Positions 1 through 7,738 of a DNA stretch of 64,000 bases are shown in pieces. Position numbers and translations under genes: made by a program. The DNA is from an uncultured Sphaerochaeta sp. GTDB taxonomy: Bacteria; Spirochaetota; Spirochaetia; Sphaerochaetales; Sphaerochaetaceae. The stretch covers positions 1,885,715 through 1,949,714 of the forward strand of contig NZ_OY781873.1 in the NCBI RefSeq assembly GCF_963677075.1. The letters run 5' to 3'. Each line of letters opens with the position of its first letter. The stretch's first letter is position 1. The notes beneath the pieces were generated by a model. It was not told the DNA's origin. It was given only the letters and a program-made list of their open reading frames with translations, and ran no database searches.

Positions 1-2508
1 GGTTATAACGTTTGTCTTGCTCTCTTTCTCCCAACGGACACCCACTTTTCCATATACCGATTCATAGGAGGCTTCCACCCAACTGAGATTTCCCCCAATC
101 CTTGGTGCGATGATCGTATGCTTGTATCCTGGTTTGTGCTCATCCATGTCCAGACCTGCAACAACACGGTACAACCACTCACCAATTGCACCATAGGCAT
201 AGTGGTTGAATGAGTTCATGTCTGGGCTCCACATTGAGCCATCCGGTTTGATACCATCCCAGTGCTCCCAGATTGTGGTAGCACCTTTCTTGACTTGATA
301 CAGCCAGGAAGGGAAGTCATCCTTGAGCAACAACTCATATGCTTCATCCAGGCACCCATTGGAAGAGAGTGCATGACAGAAGTACGGAGTACCGACAAAT
401 CCTGTTACCAGGTGTCCATCATGCTCAGCCAGCAGCTTCTTCAGATTCTCCACAGTCTTTGCAACAAACTGCTTGGGAGCAAGATTGAAGTGAAGAGCAA
501 GAATATGAGCGGTCTGTGTCTGGGCGGTCATGGTACCATCGGCATTGAAGAAGGTTTCCTGGAATGTCTGCACAATCTTATCATGCAGGGCTTCATACTC
601 GCTTGCTACCTCTTCCTTTCCGAGAATCCTTGTAATCTTGACAAAAAGTCTGGTGGAATAGGCATAGTATGCGGTACATGTAAGGTCGTTTGGAGTGGCT
701 CCAAAGTAGCTTCCTTCCTCAGCATCCAAGGCAACCCAGTCGCCAAACTGAAGCTTGTAGTTCCAGATGTTGTTCTTGGCATGGGTTTTCATGAAGTCAA
801 TCCAGCCCTTCATGCTCTCATACTGAGTCTCCAGGATTGCTGTATCACCAAAGGTGAGGTAAAGCACCCATGGATTGATGATCGCAGCATCAGCCCAGGC
901 AGTAGCAGAATGGGTTCCCTTGTTGAGCAACCAGTTATCAAACGGGTACTTGTACAGTACATCGGGCACTACATGGGGAACGCCCCCTTCCTTGGTCTGG
1001 TCTAGGGCAAGGTCCTTGAGCCATTTCTTGAAGAAGGTGTAGGTGTTCACATTATAGCTTGCTGTCTGACAGAAAATCTGTGCATCACCCGTCCATCCAA
1101 GACGTTCATCACGCTGAGGGCAGTCAGTGGGAACATCCACGAAATTACTCTTCAATCCCCACAGGATATTATGCTGCAACTGGTTCAGATCCTCGTTGGA
1201 ACAAGCAAAGCTACCCGTTTGCGGCATATCGGAGTGAATCACGTAGGCTTTGAAATTATCAAGATCTGCACGAGCGGGGAACGATTCAACATGGATGAAT
1301 CGGAACCCGAAGAAGGTGAAATGGGGACGATACACGAATGGTTTGTCATCCTTGATGGTGTAGGTAATTCTCTGTTCAGCCCTACGGAGGTTGTCGGTGT
1401 AGACATTGCCGTCCTTATCCAGTACTTCGAAACAACGCAGGACTATGGTCTCTCCTGCCTTGCCTTTACCCCTGATCTCCGGAAGAGCACTCATGTTCTG
1501 GCCGAAATCGATGACCCGCTCTCCCTTGGGTGTCGTAAAGGCAAGGGTTGGAGCCATGACCTCCTGAAGCGCAACAGGGGAGCCCTCCTGTGCCTCAATA
1601 TGTTTTGAAGTACAAGGAACTGGTTTAGCTGCACGCCATGCAGCGTCGTCAAATCCTGGTTTGTCCCAACCAGTCTGTTCCAGGGAAGCATCATAGGTCT
1701 CCCCATCATAGAGCTGTGAATTCAGGACCGGACTGTCGCTACCTCTCCAGCTCTCATCACTGTAGAACGTCTCTTTGCTTCCATCACTGTAGGTTACATC
1801 TAGACGGAGTGAGAGAGCAGCATAGTCACCATAGAAGTTGTGAATCATCAGGAAGCTGAGCGTGCTCTTATACCAGAGAGAGCCGAGGTGTGCGCCAAGT
1901 ACATGCTCACCGGCTGAGAGCATGTCTGTTACATCATAGCTCTGGTAGAGTAGGCGATGATCATAGCTGGTCCATCCTGGAGCGAGTTCATCTCTTGAAA
2001 CCTTCTTGCCGTCGATATTCAGCTGGTAGACGCCCTGTGCGGTGGAGAAGATTACCGCTGATTTCACCTCTTTCTTCAGAGAGATGGTTTTTCTGAGATA
2101 GGTGCCTTTGGAGAGCTTGATATCCTCTTCTGTCTCCGCGGTAATGAAATAATCTTTCATGGAGTCAGGGTCTTTCAAGCCTCCGAGCATAGTTGCACTT
2201 GCACTGAATGGTGAGGTGTAGACTCCCTGGCTATCTGCTTCGGTAACGACTCTCACCCGTGCCCAGTAGAGAACTCCTTCATCTGGGATGAATCCTGGCA
2301 CGCGAACCTGTGCAGAATCACTACTCTCCACCAGGCCGGTGTCGAACAGAGGTGAGGCAAAGGATGCTTCATCAGCTATCTGTATTTGATACTGTTTCTG
2401 TCGACAATTTCTAAATGGTGTGTCGATTACCCAAGAAAACTGTGGTCCCTCGGTAATTCCTACAACATGGTCAAGATAATTGATCTGCAGCTTGGAAACT
2501 GTTGTCAT
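1..2508 (-). CDS. alpha-L-rhamnosidase, GH78 (3' end outside window)
   Basis: The reverse strand is open from an ATG at 2508 to the window edge (836 codons, no stop). I recognise a bacterial alpha-L-rhamnosidase, which removes terminal L-rhamnose from plant glycans and glycosides. The N-terminal part has the beta-sandwich modules of the family (residues about 1-330). The diagnostic motif DCPQRDERLGWTGDAQ lies near residue 470, and WEHWDGIKPDGSMWSPDMNS falls near residue 750; both carry the acidic residues typical of the GH78 catalytic barrel. No signal peptide is seen, so it is probably cytoplasmic and acts on imported oligosaccharides. A GGAG lies about 8 bases before the start. The C-terminus is cut by the window. 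The decayed sugar-binding protein just upstream suggests that a transporter once sat beside it. Confidence 0.93.
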   Translation of the reverse strand, partial: MTTVSKLQINYLDHVVGITEGPQFSWVIDTPFRNCRQKQYQIQIADEASFASPLFDTGLVESSDSAQVRVPGFIPDEGVLYWARVRVVTEADSQGVYTSPFSASATMLGGLKDPDSMKDYFITAETEEDIKLSKGTYLRKTISLKKEVKSAVIFSTAQGVYQLNIDGKKVSRDELAPGWTSYDHRLLYQSYDVTDMLSAGEHVLGAHLGSLWYKSTLSFLMIHNFYGDYAALSLRLDVTYSDGSKETFYSDESWRGSDSPVLNSQLYDGETYDASLEQTGWDKPGFDDAAWRAAKPVPCTSKHIEAQEGSPVALQEVMAPTLAFTTPKGERVIDFGQNMSALPEIRGKGKAGETIVLRCFEVLDKDGNVYTDNLRRAEQRITYTIKDDKPFVYRPHFTFFGFRFIHVESFPARADLDNFKAYVIHSDMPQTGSFACSNEDLNQLQHNILWGLKSNFVDVPTDCPQRDERLGWTGDAQIFCQTASYNVNTYTFFKKWLKDLALDQTKEGGVPHVVPDVLYKYPFDNWLLNKGTHSATAWADAAIINPWVLYLTFGDTAILETQYESMKGWIDFMKTHAKNNIWNYKLQFGDWVALDAEEGSYFGATPNDLTCTAYYAYSTRLFVKITRILGKEEVASEYEALHDKIVQTFQETFFNADGTMTAQTQTAHILALHFNLAPKQFVAKTVENLKKLLAEHDGHLVTGFVGTPYFCHALSSNGCLDEAYELLLKDDFPSWLYQVKKGATTIWEHWDGIKPDGSMWSPDMNSFNHYAYGAIGEWLYRVVAGLDMDEHKPGYKHTIIAPRIGGNLSWVEASYESVYGKVGVRWEKESKTNVIT

Positions 2509-2528
2509 GATACTACTCCAATTTTGTT

Positions 2529-2955
2529 TTATACGCTTGCAAGGTATTCCTTGCATCCAATACCAAAAGTCAGCCTTTTACAGCTCCTTTCATCATTCCT
2601 GCTATCACCATACGTAGCGATAATAGGAGTGATGCCTGCCTTCTTGATCTTCTCATTGTCTGCAGCAAACTCTGCCCAGGTCTTGGGAACACTCAGGCCA
2701 AGCTTTTTGTAGACTTTCTTGTTATTGAGAATGCCGCAACCCATTGCGGTCTGTTTTGGCACACCATCATTCTGCGAAACGGTCATTTAAAAGCCTCGGC
2801 AACCACGTCCATGAAGGGCTCGTTCGCAAGGTTTACCAAGGTGTCACTCGTATTGAGTGGCATGAATCCTTCTGCTGCTCTTGCCTGATACTGGTCACTA
2901 CCACTTGCAACCTTATAGGATAGGGTAATGGGCCCTTCCTCTTTGGTAGCTTCCT
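2529..2955 (-). pseudogene. remnant of an ABC sugar-binding protein (family 1)
   Basis: Two pieces of one extracellular solute-binding protein lie in different reverse frames. The upstream piece (about 2789-2955) reads GPITLSYKVASGSDQ...FMPLNTSD...ANEPFMDVVAEAFK and then meets a stop. The downstream piece (2529-2780) reads NDGVPKQTAMGCGIL..KKVYKKLGLSVPKTWAEF...KAGITPIIATYGDS, which is typical of family 1 sugar-binding proteins. No signal peptide, no start and no C-terminal lobe remain, and residues seem to be missing inside the first piece. The gene is therefore dead through frameshift plus deletions. The T-rich stretch 2960-3160 next to it holds nothing else I can support. Confidence 0.85.
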
Positions 2956-3163
2956 GCTCCTTTTTTAAAACTTCTACATTTTATCTCGAAACATCATACG
3001 AGTAGTGTACAACCGCTTTTTTAAATGCACCTCTATTAAACTGTCAATTTTTAGCACGATTTTCCCAGTACTAGATGCAGATACGAAACTATCGAGATCT
3101 AAGGTCTATACTTCTCGATTCATGAAAAAACTTGCCACATTGTTCTGCAGCAGGCTTAATTCC

Positions 3164-4060
3164 TTATACCTTGTTAATAAACTGTTTCAATCCACCATGA
3201 TACCCTTCGGGGTCGTCCCACATGGCCATATGCCCTGCATTTGGGCAGTATAGGTATTCACCCTTCGGCAGCTGTTTGGACATCCACTCCATATAGGATG
3301 GGTCCATGGTGTCATACTCGGCGCCGATGACCAAGGTGGGTATGGTAATCTTGGGCAGGTCTTTTGACCTATCCCATGTTTCCAGTACGCCTGCAATACC
3401 GAATTCACTTGGACCTTGCATATAGACATAGAGGTCTTGGTTTGCATTTTCAAGTGATGAAGTTACACACTGTGGCCATTCGGCCATTGGTCGTCTTAAA
3501 ACATGGCGTTCATAGTAGGGAACCAACAAGGCTTCGTACTCTTCACTGGTATATTGCCCGGCTGCTTCCAACTCCTTGATGCGTTTCAGTACAGCTGGAT
3601 CCATCTGGGGGCCCAGTACATCATCAGCATACCTTTGGTAGGCAACACAGTCGGCCATCATGTTGCTTATGATCAGGCCCTTCAATGCCTCAGGGTGAGC
3701 AAGTGCATATTCCATTGCCAAGACCCCTCCCCAGGAGTGGCCAAGGAGGAAGAAATTATCCGGTCCCAAGCCCAAGGCTTTCCGTACTTGGTCCACCTCA
3801 TCGACAAATCGCTCGATGGTCCAGAAAGAACGGTCACCAGGATTGTCTGAATTGTGACTCCCTAGTTGATCATAGTAGATGTACTCGATGTCACTGTCTG
3901 AGAAATGCTCTTCAAAACTCTTGAAGTATTCATGGTTCATGCCAGGTCCACCATGTAATAACAACAGTCTCTTGCTTGGGTTGTTGCCACAGCGCTGTAC
4001 CCAGACATTGAACTCCCCTTGTGGGGTCTTGATTGGAATCATCATTGTTTCTCGTTCCAT
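3164..4060 (-). CDS. proline iminopeptidase-like alpha/beta hydrolase
   Basis: A 298-residue cytoplasmic alpha/beta hydrolase of the prolyl aminopeptidase family, which releases N-terminal proline from short peptides. The oxyanion motif HGGPG is at 36-40 and the nucleophile elbow GHSWGG at 107-112 (Ser109). The likely acid is Asp250 in GAEYD and the base His277 in NAGHM. A cap domain fills about residues 135-225. I chose the ATG at 4060 rather than the upstream one at 4102 because AAGGAGGAATGT directly precedes it. It stands alone between decayed genes and has no signal peptide. Other hydrolases of this fold act on amides or esters, so the substrate is inferred from family resemblance. Confidence 0.88.
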   Translation of the reverse strand: MERETMMIPIKTPQGEFNVWVQRCGNNPSKRLLLLHGGPGMNHEYFKSFEEHFSDSDIEYIYYDQLGSHNSDNPGDRSFWTIERFVDEVDQVRKALGLGPDNFFLLGHSWGGVLAMEYALAHPEALKGLIISNMMADCVAYQRYADDVLGPQMDPAVLKRIKELEAAGQYTSEEYEALLVPYYERHVLRRPMAEWPQCVTSSLENANQDLYVYMQGPSEFGIAGVLETWDRSKDLPKITIPTLVIGAEYDTMDPSYMEWMSKQLPKGEYLYCPNAGHMAMWDDPEGYHGGLKQFINKV

Positions 4061-4173
4061 ACATTCCTCCTTTCTGGAATTGTTACCCCTAGTGTACCTC
4101 ATCTACCCACACATTGCAGTGAGAAAAATGCCTATGAGACAAACCAGGTCCCTTGCGTTCGTAAAAAAGGTGC

Positions 4174-4200
4174 GGTAAGGTAAATATGGAAAATACCTTA
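4174..4200. promoter_or_regulatory. inverted repeat in the promoter region of the 4241 lipoprotein
   Basis: GTAAGGTA (4174-4181) and TACCTTAC (4193-4200) form a perfect 8-bp inverted repeat with an 11-base spacer. It lies between the divergent hydrolase and lipoprotein genes, so it could be an operator. There is no T-run, so it is unlikely to be a terminator. Confidence 0.35.
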
Positions 4201-4240
4201 CATTCAGTAAGTATTGTATGCAATGTATGAGGAGCCTACC

Positions 4241-4696
4241 ATGAAGAAACCGATCATCTACCTACTTCTGGCACTAGTTATAATCCTTGGTACCGGGTGT
4301 AATTTGTTTCCATATATGGATAAAACTGTTTACTTCTATGAGATGGCAGGCTCGTATAATAATGATTCTACCTACAGACTTGCACATCAAAGTGGGGGAC
4401 ATACCATCATCATGAGTAGGGGCGAAGCTGGAAAGGAACTCACAGAGTCTCAAGCAGAAGGATATATTGATCGAACTGAGTTCTCACTGTCTCTAAACGA
4501 GACTCCTCTTGTTGCACAGGGAGAGAAGACCGTCAGAGAACTGGGCGATACCGGCTGGCATGTGGTGCAATCGTTTACTTTGCCTGAATTGGCAAAAGGA
4601 AGGTATACATTGATAGGGGAAACTGAGTTTATTCAGTATGGGAATTCCAGGAGAAACGAGGTGACCTTGATAATTACTTCATTCCTCGCATTTTAA
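4241..4696 (+). CDS. small lipoprotein of unknown function
   Basis: A 151-residue protein with a lipoprotein signal peptide: MKKP, a hydrophobic core, then LGTGC with the lipid-bearing Cys near residue 21. The mature part is polar and shows no motif I recognise; its pattern of short hydrophobic strands suggests a small beta-rich domain. I placed the start at 4241 because a GAGGA ribosome site lies about 8 bases upstream and the signal peptide begins there, not at 4214. It should be anchored at a membrane facing the periplasm or the surface. It is probably transcribed alone. Confidence 0.7.
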   Translation: MKKPIIYLLLALVIILGTGCNLFPYMDKTVYFYEMAGSYNNDSTYRLAHQSGGHTIIMSRGEAGKELTESQAEGYIDRTEFSLSLNETPLVAQGEKTVRELGDTGWHVVQSFTLPELAKGRYTLIGETEFIQYGNSRRNEVTLIITSFLAF

Positions 4697-4749
4697 TACC
4701 TAATATTATTTTAGCTGTATCCGTATTAGCGAATTTTTTGGAGTTTCTA

Positions 4750-5030
4750 TTGCTGTTTCATTTGTCTTATAAAAGATGGTATTTTGGTTTCATCGGTCTA
4801 TTGTGCTTGGTGTTTATGGTTGCATGCAGTCCTGATACTCTTACTGTTATTCCAGTCGAGCAAATCAGCATATCCAGTGATGTTGACTATGTGGTTGAAG
4901 GGGAGACCCTTCAGCTTCATGCTGTAGTCACTCCCTCTGATGCCACTGATAATTCACTCACTTGGTCAGTAGATAATGGTACCGGGAGAGCGACTATCGA
5001 CCAGAGTGGTCTTCTTACTTCCATAGAAGG
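4750..5030 (+). pseudogene. truncated lipoprotein with a Big_2-type Ig-like domain
   Basis: From a TTG at 4750 (GGAG six bases before it) the frame gives a lipoprotein signal ending VFMVAC. It then has the start of a bacterial Ig-like fold: VEQISISSDVDYVVEGETLQ, AVVTPSDATDNSLTWSVDN and ATIDQSGLLTS. In a Big_2 domain this should continue into a VTVTATATDG-type strand, but the match stops near 5028 and the sequence switches to an unrelated flavodoxin-like protein. The gene therefore looks truncated by a recombination or deletion joint. Such proteins are usually surface adhesins or carbohydrate-binding lipoproteins. Confidence 0.7.
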
Positions 5031-5033
5031 CTA

Positions 5034-5479
5034 TCTACCACCTTTGATGCGCTTGATGCATGCGACATAGTCATATGGGCTACCCCGGTGTATACCATGC
5101 TTGTTCCCTGGCAGCTTGTTCGTTTCTTAGACCTCATGAGAGAGCAGGGAAGGCAGTCCATACTTGCTGGTAAGTATGCAACCTGCATCATGAGTTGCTT
5201 TCATTACTACGACCACCTTGCTGAAGATTGGCTGCGTGGGACCTGTGAGGAACTTGGCATGGCCTTTGTGGAAGGGTTAAGTGTAGATAACAAGGACATG
5301 TTGCAAGCTGACTTCAGGAAGAATATGATTTCACATCCGTGCTTCTGGTCAATCAGATGGTGCAGACCACCCATGGGTTTTCCGTGGAATGGAAACCCAT
5401 GGGTGGGGCAATACTGCTCATGGCACTCGTTGTGGTGCTCGGTGTATACGGACTGAAGCGGTGGGAGCCAGACGACTGA
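5034..5479 (+). pseudogene. flavodoxin-family protein, N-terminus lost and frameshifted
   Basis: The frame beginning STTFDALDACDIVIWATPVY and MLVPWQLVRFLDLM matches the central part of a flavodoxin-like (WrbA/NADPH-FMN reductase) fold, including the strand and loop near the flavin. The N-terminal phosphate-binding loop is missing. Near 5318 the frame shifts by one base; the new frame continues as EYDFTSVLLVNQMVQTTHGF to a single membrane segment (GAILLMALVVVLGVYGL) and stops at 5479. I therefore read this as one decayed gene with a C-terminal membrane anchor rather than two fragments. The 5' joint abuts the Big_2 remnant. Confidence 0.65.
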
Positions 5480-5481
5480 TC

Positions 5482-5877
5482 TCAGGTAGAAACCACCATA
5501 ACTTGGAAGGTTCTGGTTCTTGGACCATCGAATTCACAGAAATAGATGTCCTGCCAGATGCCCAGTGAAAGTCTACCATGCATAATGGGGACCATTACAC
5601 TGGATCCCATGGCAGAAGCTTTCAGGTGTGCCGTTGAATTGCCTTCGGCATGCCTGAATTTGCTGTTCTCGGGAAATGCGTTGCGTAACCCATACATCAT
5701 ATCCTTCACCACATCTGGATCCGCATTTTCATTGATGGTAAGTCCTGCAGTCGTATGTGGGCAGAATACGAGAACATATCCTTGCTTTACTTGTGCTTCA
5801 GTGACACACTTTTGTACTTGTAGTGTAATGGGTAGGAAGGCTTCTCGCGGAGTAGCGATGGTTAATGACTGTAACAT
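5482..5877 (-). CDS. YjbQ-family protein (UPF0047)
   Basis: A 131-residue complete member of the YjbQ/UPF0047 family. Conserved blocks are CPHTTAGLTINENADPDV (about 39-56), FRHAEGNSTAHLKASAMGSS (about 74-93) and LGIWQDIYFCEFDGPR (about 106-121). The histidines and acidic residues of these blocks form the family's metal or phosphate site. Some family members have a weak thiamine-phosphate synthase activity, but the physiological role is unsettled. It is cytoplasmic, and it converges on the flavodoxin remnant with two bases between the stops. Confidence 0.9.
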   Translation of the reverse strand: MLQSLTIATPREAFLPITLQVQKCVTEAQVKQGYVLVFCPHTTAGLTINENADPDVVKDMMYGLRNAFPENSKFRHAEGNSTAHLKASAMGSSVMVPIMHGRLSLGIWQDIYFCEFDGPRTRTFQVMVVST

Positions 5878-5987
5878 GGTAATATACTAGAAAGGTATGG
5901 TGAGGTGGTCAATCCTTCTTTCAGGTGATCATGGAAGTAAAATAGAGACCCTACTATCGATATCAATTTTATGAAATCCTGTCTAGG

Positions 5988-6023
5988 ATAAAAAATCCTG
6001 CAAGAAATTAATTCTTACAGGAT
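5988..6023 (-). terminator. intrinsic terminator after tRNA-Pro
   Basis: On the minus strand the arms ATCCTGTAAGAA and TTCTTGCAGGAT can pair almost fully. They are followed by a run of six T residues, 12 bases beyond the tRNA 3' end. Confidence 0.8.
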
Positions 6024-6034
6024 AATTAAATATA

Positions 6035-6108
6035 TCGGGCTGGGCGGATTTGAACCGCCGACCCCATGTCCCCCAGACATGTACGCTAAACCCCTGCGCT
6101 ACAGCCCG
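6035..6108 (-). tRNA. tRNA-Pro (anticodon GGG)
   Basis: A 74-base cloverleaf can be drawn on the minus strand. The acceptor stem is CGGGCTG/CAGCCCG with discriminator A. The D stem is GCGC/GCGT, the anticodon stem CATGT/ACATG with loop CTGGGGG (anticodon GGG), and the T stem GGCGG/CCGCC with loop TTCAAAT. CCA is not encoded. It reads codon CCC and probably CCT. Confidence 0.95.
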
Positions 6109-6238
6109 AACAGTATCGGTTACCCGACAGGAAGGAACATTATCATGAAAGGTTTCTTGTGTCAATAAAACATTGCTAGTAGTCAAAGAAAGATTTTTGC
6201 GGTAGGATGATTGGTAATATTTATTAAGAATTCGTCGT

Positions 6239-6252
6239 AATTGTGTACAATT
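6239..6252. promoter_or_regulatory. palindrome upstream of the TetR gene
   Basis: AATTGT-GT-ACAATT lies about 32 bases before the TetR start codon. Its symmetry and place fit an autoregulatory operator. Confidence 0.4.
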
Positions 6253-6283
6253 ATATACGCGAAGAGGCAGGAAAGGAGTACCC

Positions 6284-6853
6284 ATGGCGCAGATGACTAA
6301 GTTGGCACTGGCCCAATCCTTAAAGCAATTGATGGCTGATCATACCTTGAACAAGATTACCGTTAAGGAAATCGTGAATCGTTGTGGTGTGAACCGCCAG
6401 ACATTTTATTACCACTTCAGAGATATCTACGATTTGCTTGATTGGATGTTTATCAATGAAGGTCAAGAGTTTGCCCGTCGCTATCCCAGTATACATACAA
6501 GGGATGATGGTGAGTCTGCAGTGAGGAGCATGTGTACCTACCTTGTAGAAAACAAGATGATGATCATGAATATCTACCACAGTCTTGGTAGAGAGTTGCT
6601 TGATCGCTATCTCTGTCGCGAAATGGCAAAACTACTTCAGGGTACCCTCTCTGACCGTGCCAAGGAATTTGGAGCCAGCGAGGAAGACCTTGCATTCCTT
6701 ATTGATTTCTACAAGCACGCATTTGTCGGGTCCTTGCTCGATTGGGTTCAAGCGGGACTCCCTGGGGAAATTGACGAAATTGTGCTACAATTTATTCCGA
6801 TGCTCAAAGGGACCTTTGATTCTGCACTTAAACGGATGGCTCTATCACGATAG
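6284..6853 (+). CDS. TetR/AcrR-family regulator, DhaS-like
   Basis: A 189-residue regulator. Residues about 8-55 form the TetR helix-turn-helix, with ITVKEIVNRCGVNRQTFYYHF as the recognition region. The C-terminal half resembles the TetR_C_8 domain of DhaS-type regulators, which activate dihydroxyacetone kinase genes in firmicutes. No dha genes lie nearby, so the target is unknown. A ribosome site GGAAAGGAG precedes the ATG, and a palindrome sits in the leader. It is divergent from tRNA-Pro. It could control the chaperone gene that follows in the same direction, but that gene has its own promoter-like sequence. Confidence 0.85.
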   Translation: MAQMTKLALAQSLKQLMADHTLNKITVKEIVNRCGVNRQTFYYHFRDIYDLLDWMFINEGQEFARRYPSIHTRDDGESAVRSMCTYLVENKMMIMNIYHSLGRELLDRYLCREMAKLLQGTLSDRAKEFGASEEDLAFLIDFYKHAFVGSLLDWVQAGLPGEIDEIVLQFIPMLKGTFDSALKRMALSR

Positions 6854-6865
6854 TGACATGATGAC

Positions 6866-6894
6866 TTGAAGAATTAGTTTTCATAGCGTACACT
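6866..6894 (+). promoter_or_regulatory. promoter of the chaperone-usher genes
   Basis: TTGAAG (6866-6871), a 17-base spacer and TACACT (6889-6894) resemble a sigma-70 promoter 41 bases before the chaperone start. Confidence 0.5.
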
Positions 6895-6934
6895 TACAGA
6901 GAATTCATTCAATGTTATGATAAGAGAGTGAAAT

Positions 6935-7699
6935 ATGAACCAAATTCAGAATAAGAGAGCAAAACGCACAATAGTTTTTCTCCTGTTTTCTTGCTTGCTG
7001 CTTTCATCAGTGTTTGCTTATCAGTTCTCCCCGCTCGAACAATCGTTCCAACCAACGGGAGCTGAGAGCACCAAGACCTACACCATTGTTAACGATAGCA
7101 ACGACTCGATTGCCATCAGTCTATCTGCACTTATTCGCGATCAGGATGCACAGGGTAATGAGATAAACAAACCTGCAGATGCCTATTTCTCTATTGTTCC
7201 GAATAAATTGGTAGTCCCTCCTCAAAGCAGTTGGGTGGTACGTGTACAATATCGCGGTCCGAGAACAGTAACCAATGAACTCTCCTTTCGTCTGAAAGCA
7301 GAGCAGATTCCATATTCTCAGGGAAAGAACAGCTCTGACAAAGGAATGTTCAACTTCCTTTACATCTACACGACAAGTTTGTATGTATTACCTTCAAGGG
7401 TTGTTGAGAATGTAGGAGTACGGGCTGTAACTCCCTCAACTTTTGAAGATGGGTCTCCTGCATTGGCTGTGACTCTCGCAAATCTTGGTACAGTCCACCA
7501 GTTGTTGATTTCAGCAGTGGTGGAAGTCAAGGACAGCAAAGGTAATGCTGTAGTGTTGCAAGGAGCGGAAGCACTGGAAGGTATCGATGGCATGAATATT
7601 CTAGCCAAGAAATCGGTGACGAAGAAAATACCATGGCCTGAAGGTCTCTCCCGTGATTCTGGAGTTACCTACCAAGCCACGATCAAATACTCGAATTAA
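6935..7699 (+). CDS. periplasmic fimbrial chaperone (PapD-like)
   Basis: A 254-residue exported protein with a signal peptide (basic KRAKR, a hydrophobic core, cleavage after VFA near residue 29). The mature part looks like two Ig-like domains. The N-terminal one starts FSPLEQSFQPTGAEST-KTYTIVND and includes PNKLVVPPQSSWVVRVQY, the strand arrangement used by PapD-type chaperones to hold pilin subunits. The C-terminal domain begins near VVENVGVRAV. The mutual position with the usher and the fold pattern are the main evidence; sequence identity to known chaperones is low, and the classic Arg/Lys subunit-anchoring pair cannot be assigned with certainty. A hairpin separates it from the usher gene. 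Confidence 0.75.
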   Translation: MNQIQNKRAKRTIVFLLFSCLLLSSVFAYQFSPLEQSFQPTGAESTKTYTIVNDSNDSIAISLSALIRDQDAQGNEINKPADAYFSIVPNKLVVPPQSSWVVRVQYRGPRTVTNELSFRLKAEQIPYSQGKNSSDKGMFNFLYIYTTSLYVLPSRVVENVGVRAVTPSTFEDGSPALAVTLANLGTVHQLLISAVVEVKDSKGNAVVLQGAEALEGIDGMNILAKKSVTKKIPWPEGLSRDSGVTYQATIKYSN

Positions 7700-7718
7700 G
7701 AGGAGTATTTTACTCCTC
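7700..7718 (+). promoter_or_regulatory. intercistronic hairpin between chaperone and usher
   Basis: GAGGAGTA-TTT-TACTCCTC is a perfect 8-bp stem immediately after the chaperone stop and 20 bases before the usher ATG. It has no T-run, so an mRNA-stability or expression-ratio role is more likely than termination. Confidence 0.45.
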
Positions 7719-7738
7719 ATTCCAAAAAGGTTTTCCGC

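Noticed and set aside
262..1005. 247-codon plus-strand frame at the left end
   Set aside because: It is antisense to the GH78 rhamnosidase, whose motifs are clear on the minus strand.
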